This document shows, one piece after another, positions 1 to 8,413 of a stretch of 64,000 nt of DNA (the stretch's first letter is position 1; every line of letters starts with the position of its first letter). Position numbers and translations under genes: made by a program. The DNA is from Aureibaculum flavum (GTDB taxonomy: Bacteria; Bacteroidota; Bacteroidia; Flavobacteriales; Flavobacteriaceae). The stretch spans positions 186,001-250,000 of the forward strand of contig NZ_JAEHFJ010000005.1 in NCBI RefSeq assembly GCF_016406085.1, given 5' to 3'. The notes below the pieces were generated by a model, which was given only the letters and a program-made list of their open reading frames with translations, did not search any database and was not told where the DNA came from.

Positions 1-621
1 GTTATTGCTACAAAAAAGCATAATAAGTATGCTGCCATTATTTGCGATACCATTGCGGAATCAGCAAAAGTCCGAGGGACTGGAATAGCTAAGCGTACTC
101 CAGAGTATATCATGACTAAACTTGAAAATCAGAATGCTGTAATTGCCTTAGATGGTGATAAGTTTGCAGGGTTTTGTTATATCGAAGCTTGGGATCATGG
201 TAAATTTGTAGCTAATTCAGGTCTGATTGTGCATCCTGATTACAGAAGCTTAGGTTTAGCAAAAAAAATCAAAAAAGTAATTTTTGATTATTCGAAAAAG
301 AAATTCCCAGATGCTAAAATGTTTGGCATAACTACCGGTTTAGCCGTATTGAAGATTAACTATGAATTAGGGTATAAACCCGTTACTTTTTCTGAGTTAA
401 CAACTGATGATGCTTTTTGGAAAGGTTGTCAAACGTGTAAAAATTACGATATATTAACGCGTACAGAACGAAAAATGTGCTTATGTACAGGGATGCTTTA
501 TGATCCCAATGATAAAAAAGTAAAAGAGGAAAGTGAACAGAATCACCCTTATAATAAAAGAGTTTTACAAAGATTAAAAAACATTAAAGAAACAGTATTC
601 TTAAAAAATAAAAACAAATGA
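1..621 (+). CDS. GNAT-family N-acyltransferase, first step of arginine synthesis (5' partial)
   Basis: The reading frame is open from base 1 with no stop, and the residues before the first ATG (112) are in the same style as the rest (ICDTIAESAKVRGTGIAKRT). The true start is therefore probably upstream of the window. The acetyl-CoA-binding region of the GNAT fold is visible at about 220-300 (LIVHPDYRSLGLAKKIKK). The C-terminal third carries a CxxC...CxC cysteine set in WKGCQTCKNYDILTRT and MCLCTGML. Because it heads the arg operon and no argA or argJ is seen, it most likely N-acylates glutamate (acetyl or succinyl). This role is inferred from context. Its stop overlaps the argG start as ATGA. 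Confidence 0.85.
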   Translation, partial: VIATKKHNKYAAIICDTIAESAKVRGTGIAKRTPEYIMTKLENQNAVIALDGDKFAGFCYIEAWDHGKFVANSGLIVHPDYRSLGLAKKIKKVIFDYSKKKFPDAKMFGITTGLAVLKINYELGYKPVTFSELTTDDAFWKGCQTCKNYDILTRTERKMCLCTGMLYDPNDKKVKEESEQNHPYNKRVLQRLKNIKETVFLKNKNK

Positions 622-1805
622 ATAAATTAGTTTTAGCATATAGTGGCGGATTAGATACATCTTATTGTGCAAAATATTTGTCTGCTGAAAAAGGTTACGA
701 AGTTCATGCTGTAAGTGTAAATACAGGTGGGTTTACAGATGAAGAAATCAATGATATTGAAAAAAAAGCATATGCTTTAGGCGTTACATCTTATAAAAAT
801 ATTAATGCAATTTCAACCTTTTATGAAAAGGTGGTGAAGTATCTTATTTTCGGTAATGTATTAAAGAATAATACCTATCCTTTATCTGTTAGTTCAGAAC
901 GTATAATTCAAGCGATTGAAATAGTAATGTACGCAAAGAATATTGGAGCTAAATTTATTGCTCATGGTAGCACTGGTGCAGGGAATGATCAAATTCGATT
1001 TGATATGATATTTCAAATACTAGCTCCTGAAATAGAAATTATAACACCCATTAGAGACTTAAAGCTCTCAAGAATGGATGAAATAGAGTTTTTAAAAGGG
1101 CATGGTGTTGAAATGTCATGGGCAAAAGCTCAATATTCTATTAATAAAGGGTTATGGGGTACTAGTGTTGGAGGTAAAGAAACACTAACCTCAAATGAAC
1201 CGTTACCAGAATCGGCGTACCCAAGCCAGTTAGAAAAAGAAGGTTCTGAAAAAGTGAAGTTGAGTTTTGATAAAGGAGAATTGGTAGCCATTGATTATGT
1301 AAAAAATAGTCCAATAGAAAATATTAGAATTCTTAATGAATTAGCCTCTAAATATGCCATTGGCCGTGATACTCATGTTGGTGATACAATTATTGGAATA
1401 AAAGGTAGAGTTGGTTTTGAAGCTGCAGCACCACTTATTATTATTAAGGCACATCACTTATTAGAAAAACATGTGTTGACAAAATGGCAACAACATCATA
1501 AAGAGTATTTGTCAAATTGGTATGGTACAATGTTGCATGAAGGGCAGTTTTTAGATGCTGTAATGCGAAATATTGAAGCCTTTTTGGAAGATTCTCAGGC
1601 AAATGTAAATGGAGATGTTATCGTTACCTTAAATCCATATAGGTTTAGCCTTGATGGAGTTCAGTCGCGTCACGATTTGATGAATTCTAAAGTTGCCGCA
1701 TATGGAGAAATGAATGAAGGCTGGACTGCGGATGATGCAAAAGGATTTATTAAGATTCTATCCAATCAAAATAAGATTTTTAATCAAGTAAATAACAACG
1801 AATGA
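618..1805 (+). CDS. argG: Argininosuccinate synthase
   Basis: This enzyme joins citrulline and aspartate with ATP to give argininosuccinate, the penultimate step of arginine synthesis. The N-terminal ATP pyrophosphatase loop AYSGGLDTSYC is at residues 7-17. A second nucleotide-contact segment, AHGSTGAGNDQIRFD, lies near residue 115. The 395-aa length is normal for the family. The start ATG overlaps the upstream stop (ATGA), and the gene's own stop overlaps the argC start in the same way, so translation is probably coupled. It sits second in the operon, well before argH, whose product acts next. Confidence 0.96.
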   Translation: MNKLVLAYSGGLDTSYCAKYLSAEKGYEVHAVSVNTGGFTDEEINDIEKKAYALGVTSYKNINAISTFYEKVVKYLIFGNVLKNNTYPLSVSSERIIQAIEIVMYAKNIGAKFIAHGSTGAGNDQIRFDMIFQILAPEIEIITPIRDLKLSRMDEIEFLKGHGVEMSWAKAQYSINKGLWGTSVGGKETLTSNEPLPESAYPSQLEKEGSEKVKLSFDKGELVAIDYVKNSPIENIRILNELASKYAIGRDTHVGDTIIGIKGRVGFEAAAPLIIIKAHHLLEKHVLTKWQQHHKEYLSNWYGTMLHEGQFLDAVMRNIEAFLEDSQANVNGDVIVTLNPYRFSLDGVQSRHDLMNSKVAAYGEMNEGWTADDAKGFIKILSNQNKIFNQVNNNE

Positions 1806-2779
1806 TACAGGTTGGAATTATTGGTGGGGCAGGGTATACAGCAGGCGAATTAATTAGATTACTTATTCATCATAGAGAAGTTAATATTAATTTTGTTTAC
1901 AGTACTTCAAATGCAGGCAATAAAATTAGTGATATTCATCAAGACCTTATTGGTGAAATAGATCAAAAATTTTCTGATAAAATTAATACTGAGGTTGATG
2001 TACTTTTTCTTTGTTTAGGTCATGGAAATTCCAAAACGTTCTTAGAAAATAATCACTTTTCTAGTGCTACAAAAATTATCGATTTAAGTAATGACTTTAG
2101 GTTACTGAATGATCGTATTTTTCAAGGCAAGGAATTTGTTTATGGCCTTCCGGAACTTAATTTAGAAGCTATTAAAACAGCGAATTATATTGCAAATCCA
2201 GGATGTTTTGCTACGACTATTCAGTTGGCGTTATTGCCACTAGCAAAACATGATTTGTTACATAGTGATATTCATGTAAATGCGGTAACTGGGGCTACAG
2301 GTGCAGGTACATCATTATCTAAAACTACCCATTATACTTGGCGTGATAATAATTTTTCGTATTACAAACCCTTTACGCATCAACATTTAGGTGAAATAAA
2401 TCAAAGTCTAACGCAATTGCAAACTTCATTTAGCAATGAAGTAAACTTTATGCCGAATAGAGGTAATTTCAGTAGAGGGATTTTTGCAACTGCTTATTCA
2501 AAATTTGAAGGTACTTTGGAAGAGGCTAAACAAATATATTTAGATTTTTACAAGGATGCGAAATTTACTTTTCTAAGTGATGTTGAATTACATTTAAAAC
2601 AAGTGGTAAACACAAATAAATGTTTAGTGCATTTACATAAGCATAATGATAAATTGTTAATCAGCAGTATCACAGATAATTTACTAAAAGGAGCTTCTGG
2701 TCAAGCAATTCATAATATGAATTTAATGTTTGGATTTGAAGAAAGTGAGGGTTTGAATTTAAAAGCAACTTACTTCTAA
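1802..2779 (+). CDS. argC: N-acyl-gamma-glutamyl-phosphate reductase
   Basis: This enzyme reduces N-acyl-glutamyl phosphate to the semialdehyde with NADPH. The dinucleotide-binding motif GGAGYTAGEL is at residues 8-17. The catalytic cysteine is C135 in ANPGCFATT, and the length of 325 aa fits the family. It overlaps argG by 4 bp and is followed 23 bp later by proC. Whether the acyl group is acetyl or succinyl cannot be read from this protein; see argF'. Confidence 0.96.
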   Translation: MIQVGIIGGAGYTAGELIRLLIHHREVNINFVYSTSNAGNKISDIHQDLIGEIDQKFSDKINTEVDVLFLCLGHGNSKTFLENNHFSSATKIIDLSNDFRLLNDRIFQGKEFVYGLPELNLEAIKTANYIANPGCFATTIQLALLPLAKHDLLHSDIHVNAVTGATGAGTSLSKTTHYTWRDNNFSYYKPFTHQHLGEINQSLTQLQTSFSNEVNFMPNRGNFSRGIFATAYSKFEGTLEEAKQIYLDFYKDAKFTFLSDVELHLKQVVNTNKCLVHLHKHNDKLLISSITDNLLKGASGQAIHNMNLMFGFEESEGLNLKATYF

Positions 2780-2802
2780 TAGGCGTACTAAAAAAGAAAA
2801 CA

Positions 2803-3603
2803 ATGAAAATAGCAATAATAGGAGCGGGAAATTTAGGGTTATCAATTGCAAAAGGGCTTATTGTAAACAATGCATATACCCAATTGTATTTAACAAAAAG
2901 ACATACACTTAGTATTGAAGAGTGGTCGGAATATGATAATGTTAAAATAACGACCGATAACAGAGAGGCCGTTAAAAATTCAGACATTATTATTTTTGCA
3001 ATACAACCGAAACATTTTGATGGTATCCTTAATGATATTTCTGATATTTTAACCGAAAATCACGTTTTAATTTCTACGATAACTGGGTTCAAAATTTCTA
3101 ATATTGAAGCTGTTATTGGTTCAGATAATTTTATAATCCGGTCGATGCCGAATACGGCTATTTCAGTAGGTAAATCAATAACCTGCTTATGTAGTAATGA
3201 GAAAGGGAAAAAGCGTATTGATATTGCCAAGTCTATTTTTAATAGATTAGGTACATCTGTTGAAATTCCTGAAGAGCAAATGCGTGCTGCAACTGTTATT
3301 TGTGCAAGTGGTATTGCTTTTTGGATGCGATTGATAAGAGCAACAACGCAAGGAGCAATTCAATTGGGTTTTGAAGCTGACATAGCTCAAGAAATGGCGA
3401 TGCAAACTTGTTTAGGAGCGGCTACGCTACTGGTAGAATCAGGGAACCATCCTGAAGAGGAAATAGATAGAGTTACTACACCGGGAGGTTGTACTATTGA
3501 AGGGTTAAACCAGATGGAACACAGTGGTTTAAGTTCTTCTTTAATAAAAGGAATTGTCTCTTCTTTTAATAAAATTAACCAAATAACCGAAGCAAACACA
3601 TGA
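2803..3603 (+). CDS. proC: Pyrroline-5-carboxylate reductase
   Basis: This enzyme performs the last step of proline synthesis, NAD(P)H reduction of 1-pyrroline-5-carboxylate. The N-terminal Rossmann motif GAGNLGLSIAKG is near residue 7. The family signature region near the C-terminus is present (LVESGNHPEEEIDRVTTPGG, then TIEGLNQME). At 266 aa the protein is full length. A proline gene lies between argC and argD, and its stop overlaps the argD ATG by 4 bp, so proline and arginine genes appear to share one transcript. Confidence 0.95.
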   Translation: MKIAIIGAGNLGLSIAKGLIVNNAYTQLYLTKRHTLSIEEWSEYDNVKITTDNREAVKNSDIIIFAIQPKHFDGILNDISDILTENHVLISTITGFKISNIEAVIGSDNFIIRSMPNTAISVGKSITCLCSNEKGKKRIDIAKSIFNRLGTSVEIPEEQMRAATVICASGIAFWMRLIRATTQGAIQLGFEADIAQEMAMQTCLGAATLLVESGNHPEEEIDRVTTPGGCTIEGLNQMEHSGLSSSLIKGIVSSFNKINQITEANT

Positions 3604-4730
3604 ATTTATTTGACGTTTATCCATTGTATTCTGTTACCCCTGTAAAAGGTAAAGACCTCATGGTTACTGATGCTTATGGAGTAGAATATTTAGATCTTTA
3701 TGGAGGGCATGGAGTCATTTCTATAGGCCATGCACATCCACATTATGTTGCAAAAGTTAAAGAGCAATTAGAGGCTCTTGGTTTTTATTCTAATGCTGTT
3801 CAAAACCCGCTACAAGTTGAATTAGCCCAGAAATTAGGTGCGATTTCTCAATGTCCAGATTTTAGTCTATTTTTATGTAACTCAGGGGCAGAAGCAAATG
3901 AGAATGCTTTGAAATTGGCATCATTTCATACCGGTAAAAGCCGTGTGATTGCTTTTAAAAATTCTTTTCATGGACGTACGTCTGGTGCCGTTTCTGTAAC
4001 CGATAATCCAAAAATAATTGCACCCATAAATGCCTGTAATCCTGTTACAATTTTACCTTTAAACAATAGTGACTTACTGGAAGGCGAGTTGTCGAAAGGG
4101 GATGTTTGTGCCGTAATTATTGAGGGAATTCAAGGTGTTGGTGGTTTAGATGAAGGAACATCAACTTTTTTTCAGGACTTAAGAAGATTATGTGATACAT
4201 ATGATGTTATTTTAATATCCGATGAAATTCAATCGGGTTATGGTAGAAGTGGTAAATTCTTTGCCTTTCAACATCATAATATAGAACCTGATATAATTTC
4301 GGTTGCAAAAGGTATGGGAAATGGATTTCCAGTCGGAGGAATTCTAATTGCACCAAAACTAAAAGCTAGTTATGGACTTCTAGGAACCACTTTTGGAGGA
4401 AATCATTTAGCTTGTGCAGCTTCAATAGCAGTGTTAGAAGTTCTTGAAAAAGAACACTTAATAAGCCATGCGGCAAAAATGTCGGCTTATTTTATGGAAA
4501 TCGCTAAGGAGATACCACAAGTAAAAAAGATAAAAGGAAAGGGCTTAATGCTTGGTCTTGAATTTGATTTTGAAGTGGGTGAATTAAGAAAAAAATTAAT
4601 TTATGATAAGCACATATTTACTGGTGGTGCTAGTAATAAAAAGCTACTAAGAATTTTACCTCCATTAACAATACAAAAAGATCATATTGATCAATTTTTT
4701 GAAGCTTTAAAAATTTTACTTGACGAATAA
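3600..4730 (+). CDS. argD: Acetyl/succinylornithine aminotransferase
   Basis: This is a class III PLP aminotransferase making N-acyl-ornithine from the semialdehyde and glutamate. The cofactor-binding motifs are visible: NSGAEANENALK from residue 94, D208 in ISDEIQSGYGRSG, and the Schiff-base lysine K237 in SVAKGMGNGFPVGG. The length of 376 aa is slightly short but within the bacterial ArgD range. It overlaps proC by 4 bp and is followed within 5 bp by the proA ATG. A gamma-aminobutyrate or ornithine transaminase is the main alternative, but the operon favours ArgD. Confidence 0.93.
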   Translation: MNLFDVYPLYSVTPVKGKDLMVTDAYGVEYLDLYGGHGVISIGHAHPHYVAKVKEQLEALGFYSNAVQNPLQVELAQKLGAISQCPDFSLFLCNSGAEANENALKLASFHTGKSRVIAFKNSFHGRTSGAVSVTDNPKIIAPINACNPVTILPLNNSDLLEGELSKGDVCAVIIEGIQGVGGLDEGTSTFFQDLRRLCDTYDVILISDEIQSGYGRSGKFFAFQHHNIEPDIISVAKGMGNGFPVGGILIAPKLKASYGLLGTTFGGNHLACAASIAVLEVLEKEHLISHAAKMSAYFMEIAKEIPQVKKIKGKGLMLGLEFDFEVGELRKKLIYDKHIFTGGASNKKLLRILPPLTIQKDHIDQFFEALKILLDE

Positions 4731-4734
4731 AAAA

Positions 4735-5931
4735 ATGAATACAATTTTATCTATATCGCAAAGAAATGCCGTATTGCTTAGTATGGCAAAGTTAGTAGCT
4801 CAGGAAACTGAAACTATAATTAATGCTAATAAAGAGGATATTGCAACTTTTGCGGTAAATGATTTGGCAATGTTTGATAGGTTAAAAGTAGACGAAGATA
4901 AAATTCAAGGTATGATTTTGTCTTTAGAGCAATTGGCAAGTCAAGAAGATCCTGTAGGTCAAGAGCGGTTTAATTTTACCCATGAGAATGGATTGAAAAT
5001 TTCAAATAAAACAGCTTCTTTTGGTACAGTAATGATTATTTATGAATCACGACCTGATGTTACGGTAGAAGCGGGTGGAATAGCATTTAAATCTGGTAAT
5101 AAAATTTTATTAAAAGGTGGTAAGGAATCGTTGAATTCAAATTTAGCAATTGTTAATTTATGGCATCGTGCTTTAGAAGAAAATGAAATTGATAAAAATT
5201 GGGTTGCGTATTTGAATTATAACCGAACTGAAACACAGTCTTTTTTGAAAAATCCAACTCAAAAAGTTGATTTAATTATACCTCGTGGCGGTGAGAAGTT
5301 AATTGCTTTTGTAAAAGAAAACGCAACCTGTCCAGTGATTGTAAGTGGTAGAGGTAATAATTTTGTTTATGTGTCAAAGGAAGCAGATAAGCAAAAAGCT
5401 TTTGATATAATTATGAATGCAAAAGTGGCAAAAATTTCGGCATGTAACGCTTTAGATAAAGTGTTGATAGATTCAGAATTGCCAAATTATCATGGTTTTT
5501 TAGAAGATCTAATTATAAAATTATCAACTAGTAATGTAACCGTTTTAGTAGATGCGTCATTGGAGGGTTTGGCGAATGTAAATCTAATACCAAATGAAGA
5601 CATTTGGTTTGAAGAATTTTTGGATTATAAAATAGTAATTGGACTTGTAGAAAATTCAGAGGCTGCAATTGCTAAAATAAATAAGTACTGTGGAGGTCAT
5701 TCCGCATCAATTATAACCAGAGATGATACTGAAGCTAAACTATTTATGGAGTCTGTTGATGCTGCTGCTGTATATCAAAATGCTTCAACACGTTTTACAG
5801 ACGGATTTCAATTTGGCTTAGGTGGTGAACTCGCTATTAGTACAGATAAATTACACCAGAGAGGACCAATTGGTCTACAACATTTAGTAACTAATAAATG
5901 GTATATTTTCGGAGATGGGCAAATTAGGTAA
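4735..5931 (+). CDS. proA: Glutamate-5-semialdehyde dehydrogenase (gamma-glutamyl phosphate reductase)
   Basis: This is the second enzyme of proline synthesis, reducing glutamyl-5-phosphate to the semialdehyde. Aldehyde-dehydrogenase-type features are visible: YESRPDVTVEAGGIAFKSGN for substrate and NADPH binding, and the catalytic cysteine in NAKVAKISACNALDKVL. A TTG at 4720 would extend the frame into argD, but I chose the ATG at 4735 (MNTILSISQRNAV), 4 bp after the argD stop, because it matches where the family begins. This gives 398 aa. The 3' end overlaps proB by 17 bp. Confidence 0.94.
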   Translation: MNTILSISQRNAVLLSMAKLVAQETETIINANKEDIATFAVNDLAMFDRLKVDEDKIQGMILSLEQLASQEDPVGQERFNFTHENGLKISNKTASFGTVMIIYESRPDVTVEAGGIAFKSGNKILLKGGKESLNSNLAIVNLWHRALEENEIDKNWVAYLNYNRTETQSFLKNPTQKVDLIIPRGGEKLIAFVKENATCPVIVSGRGNNFVYVSKEADKQKAFDIIMNAKVAKISACNALDKVLIDSELPNYHGFLEDLIIKLSTSNVTVLVDASLEGLANVNLIPNEDIWFEEFLDYKIVIGLVENSEAAIAKINKYCGGHSASIITRDDTEAKLFMESVDAAAVYQNASTRFTDGFQFGLGGELAISTDKLHQRGPIGLQHLVTNKWYIFGDGQIR

Positions 5932-6694
5932 AAAAAGAGTACTATTAAAAATAGGAACCAATACACTTACTAAAGAAACTGATCAAATTTCAAGAGGTAA
6001 AATTGAAGATATTGGAAGACAAATATTAGCATTAAAGGATGATTACGAATTTATCATTGTTAGCTCTGGGGCTATTGCCGTTGCAAGACAGTTTGTAAAA
6101 TTAGAAGGTAATGGTAAGGAAATTAATGTGAAACAGGCCTTAGCTGCTATTGGTCAGCCTCATTTAATGCGGATATTTCATGATAATTTTTGGGAACTTG
6201 GGCTGTTAACCTCTCAATGTTTATTGTCTTATGCAGATTTTGAAAGAGAAATTTCTAGGCAAAATATTATGAATACCATTAATGTGTTGCTGGAAAATAA
6301 TTATATACCTATCATTAATGAAAATGATACTGTTGCCACAGATGAAATTAAATTCGGAGATAATGATAAGTTGGCCGCATTAACTGGTAGTTTGTTACAT
6401 GTAGATTTAGTAATAATTGCCACAAATACTGATGGAATCTATACGAAAGTATCTATGAATGAAAATGAACAAAAGACCATTCAGCTTGTTGAAGATATAG
6501 ATAAATTGCAAAGTGAAATTTCGACTGATAAATCCTCCCGAGGAACAGGAGGTATGCAATCTAAAATTGATGCCGCTCGAATTTTAAAAAATAACAATAT
6601 AGAAACTTGGATAGTTAATGGAATAGATGACGGTTTTATACAAAAAGCAATCAACAATGAAATTACATTTACCAAAATATTAAACAAAAACTAA
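5915..6694 (+). CDS. proB: Glutamate 5-kinase, short form without PUA domain
   Basis: This enzyme phosphorylates glutamate to open the proline pathway. The amino-acid-kinase fold is recognisable from KRVLLKIGTNTLT at the N-terminus, IIVSSGAIAVARQ, NENDTVATDEIKFGDNDKLAAL and SSRGTGGMQSKIDAA. At 259 aa it ends after the kinase domain; the roughly 100-aa C-terminal PUA domain of the Escherichia coli enzyme (367 aa) is absent. The start lies inside the proA 3' end (17-bp overlap), and its last base is shared with the argF' start. Confidence 0.93.
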   Translation: MGKLGKKRVLLKIGTNTLTKETDQISRGKIEDIGRQILALKDDYEFIIVSSGAIAVARQFVKLEGNGKEINVKQALAAIGQPHLMRIFHDNFWELGLLTSQCLLSYADFEREISRQNIMNTINVLLENNYIPIINENDTVATDEIKFGDNDKLAALTGSLLHVDLVIIATNTDGIYTKVSMNENEQKTIQLVEDIDKLQSEISTDKSSRGTGGMQSKIDAARILKNNNIETWIVNGIDDGFIQKAINNEITFTKILNKN

Positions 6695-7638
6695 TGAATT
6701 ACCTCTCTATTAACGATATTGACTCATTGCATGATTGGGTGCAAGAAGCGATAAGTATAAAAAAAGATCCTTTAAAATATCATACGCTTGGAAAAGATAA
6801 ATCTATTGGACTATTGTTTTTTAACTCTAGTTTACGTACGCGATTAAGCACACAAAAAGCGGCCTTAAATTTGGGGTTAAATCCGATTGTAATGAATTTT
6901 TCTAATGAAGGATGGGCGTTAGAATTTGAGGATGGAACTATTATGGATCAGGGTAAATCTGAACATGTAAAAGAAGCCGCTCAAGTAATTTCTCAATATT
7001 GTGATATTATTGCGATTAGAGCATTTGCGTTGTTGGAGGATAAAGAAAAAGACCAAGCGGAGGAAGTGCTTCAAAATTTTAAAAAATATGCTTCGGTTCC
7101 TATTGTAAATATGGAAAGTTCGGTTGGACACCCGTTGCAGGCTTTGGCTGATGCTATAACATTGGCAGAGTATAATCAAAAGAAATCGCCAAAAGTAGTG
7201 TTGTCTTGGGCTCCGCATCCAAAAGCTTTACCTCATGCCGTTGCCAATTCTTTTGTAGAAATGATGCAATTGCAAGATGCAGAATTTGTGATTACACATC
7301 CTAAAGGATATGAGCTTGATCCAGAGATTACTAAAAATTCTAAAATTGAATATAATCAAGAGGAGGCATTTAAAAATGCAGATTTTATTTATGTTAAAAA
7401 TTGGAGTTCTTTTTCCGATTATGGACATATAATTTCAAAGGATAAAAATTGGATGATTGATCAACAAAAAATGAATTTAACCAATAATGCAAAATTTATG
7501 CATTGCTTACCAGTACGAAGAAATGTTATTGTTACTGATGAAGTGTTAGATGGAGAAAATTCCTTGGTAATAGAGCAAGCCAATAATAGAACCTATGCTG
7601 CACAGTTGGTGTTAAAAAAGATTTTGGAAAATGAGTAA
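6694..7638 (+). CDS. argF': N-succinyl/N-acetylornithine carbamoyltransferase
   Basis: This enzyme transfers carbamoyl phosphate to N-acylated ornithine, as in the Bacteroidota and Xanthomonas pathway variant. The carbamoyl-phosphate loop is SSLRTRLSTQKA (residues 45-56), and the C-terminal HCLPVRRN motif is present. An acyl-ornithine signature, MDQGKSEHVKEA, follows at about residues 84-95. The position that separates acetyl- from succinyl-specific enzymes (Glu92 in Xanthomonas campestris, Pro90 in Bacteroides fragilis) aligns without gaps to Ser89 here. Published mutants with Ser at that site use the succinyl substrate. At 314 aa the size fits. It overlaps argB by 8 bp. Confidence 0.92.
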   Translation: MNYLSINDIDSLHDWVQEAISIKKDPLKYHTLGKDKSIGLLFFNSSLRTRLSTQKAALNLGLNPIVMNFSNEGWALEFEDGTIMDQGKSEHVKEAAQVISQYCDIIAIRAFALLEDKEKDQAEEVLQNFKKYASVPIVNMESSVGHPLQALADAITLAEYNQKKSPKVVLSWAPHPKALPHAVANSFVEMMQLQDAEFVITHPKGYELDPEITKNSKIEYNQEEAFKNADFIYVKNWSSFSDYGHIISKDKNWMIDQQKMNLTNNAKFMHCLPVRRNVIVTDEVLDGENSLVIEQANNRTYAAQLVLKKILENE

Positions 7639-8413
7639 ACCAAAACTACACATCATAAAAATTGGAGGTAATGTTATTGATCATGAGGAAAATTTATCTT
7701 CTTTTTTAGTCGATTTTTCAAAGTTAGAGGGGTTAAATATCTTAGTCCATGGTGGTGGAAAAAAAGCCACGGAGATTGCTAAGAAACTACAATTAGAACC
7801 TAAAATGATTGGGGGTAGACGTATAACTGATGCTGATAACTTAGAAGTAGTAACGATGGTTTATGCAGGTTTGTTAAATAAAAATATTGTTGCAAATTTG
7901 CAAAAAAATAATTGTAACGCAATAGGGCTTTCAGGTGCAGATGGTAACGCTATTAAGGCTCATAAACGAATAGTAAAGGAAATAGATTATGGTTTTGCTG
8001 GTGACGTAGATGAAGTTGATACCAACACTATTTCTATATTGTTAGAGAACGATTTAATTCCTGTTTTTTGTGCAATTACGCATAATAAAGAAGGTCAATT
8101 ACTCAATACCAATGCCGACACCATCGCTTCAGAATTAGCATCTGGTTTGGCAAAAAAGTATGAGGTTCGTTTAACGTATATTTTCGAAAAGAAAGGAGTT
8201 TTAGAAAGTATAAATGATGAAGATTCTGTAATAGAAAGTATAGATGCTGAACTATATAAAACACTTAAAAAAAATAATATTATAGCAGCCGGTATGCTAC
8301 CAAAATTAGAAAATTGTTTTTATGCATTAAGCAAAGGTGTTGCTGAAATTCATATTGCTAATTCTGATTTTATAACGAATAAAAACACACAACACACAAC
8401 ATTAAGTTTATGA
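7631..8413 (+). CDS. argB: N-acetyl(succinyl)glutamate kinase
   Basis: This is an amino-acid-kinase-fold enzyme that phosphorylates N-acylglutamate. The motifs are IIKIGGNVID at residue 9, LVHGGGKKATEIAK near 38-51 and GGRRITDADNLEVV near 62-75. The ALSKGVAEIHI segment near the C-terminus is typical of the family, as is the 260-aa length. It is eighth in the arg/pro series and starts inside the argF' 3' end. Its stop overlaps the argE ATG (ATGA). Confidence 0.95.
   Translation: MSKPKLHIIKIGGNVIDHEENLSSFLVDFSKLEGLNILVHGGGKKATEIAKKLQLEPKMIGGRRITDADNLEVVTMVYAGLLNKNIVANLQKNNCNAIGLSGADGNAIKAHKRIVKEIDYGFAGDVDEVDTNTISILLENDLIPVFCAITHNKEGQLLNTNADTIASELASGLAKKYEVRLTYIFEKKGVLESINDEDSVIESIDAELYKTLKKNNIIAAGMLPKLENCFYALSKGVAEIHIANSDFITNKNTQHTTLSL

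Noticed and set aside
4720-4734. TTG start that would extend proA into argD
   Set aside because: The ATG at 4735 fits the family N-terminus and follows the argD stop directly.
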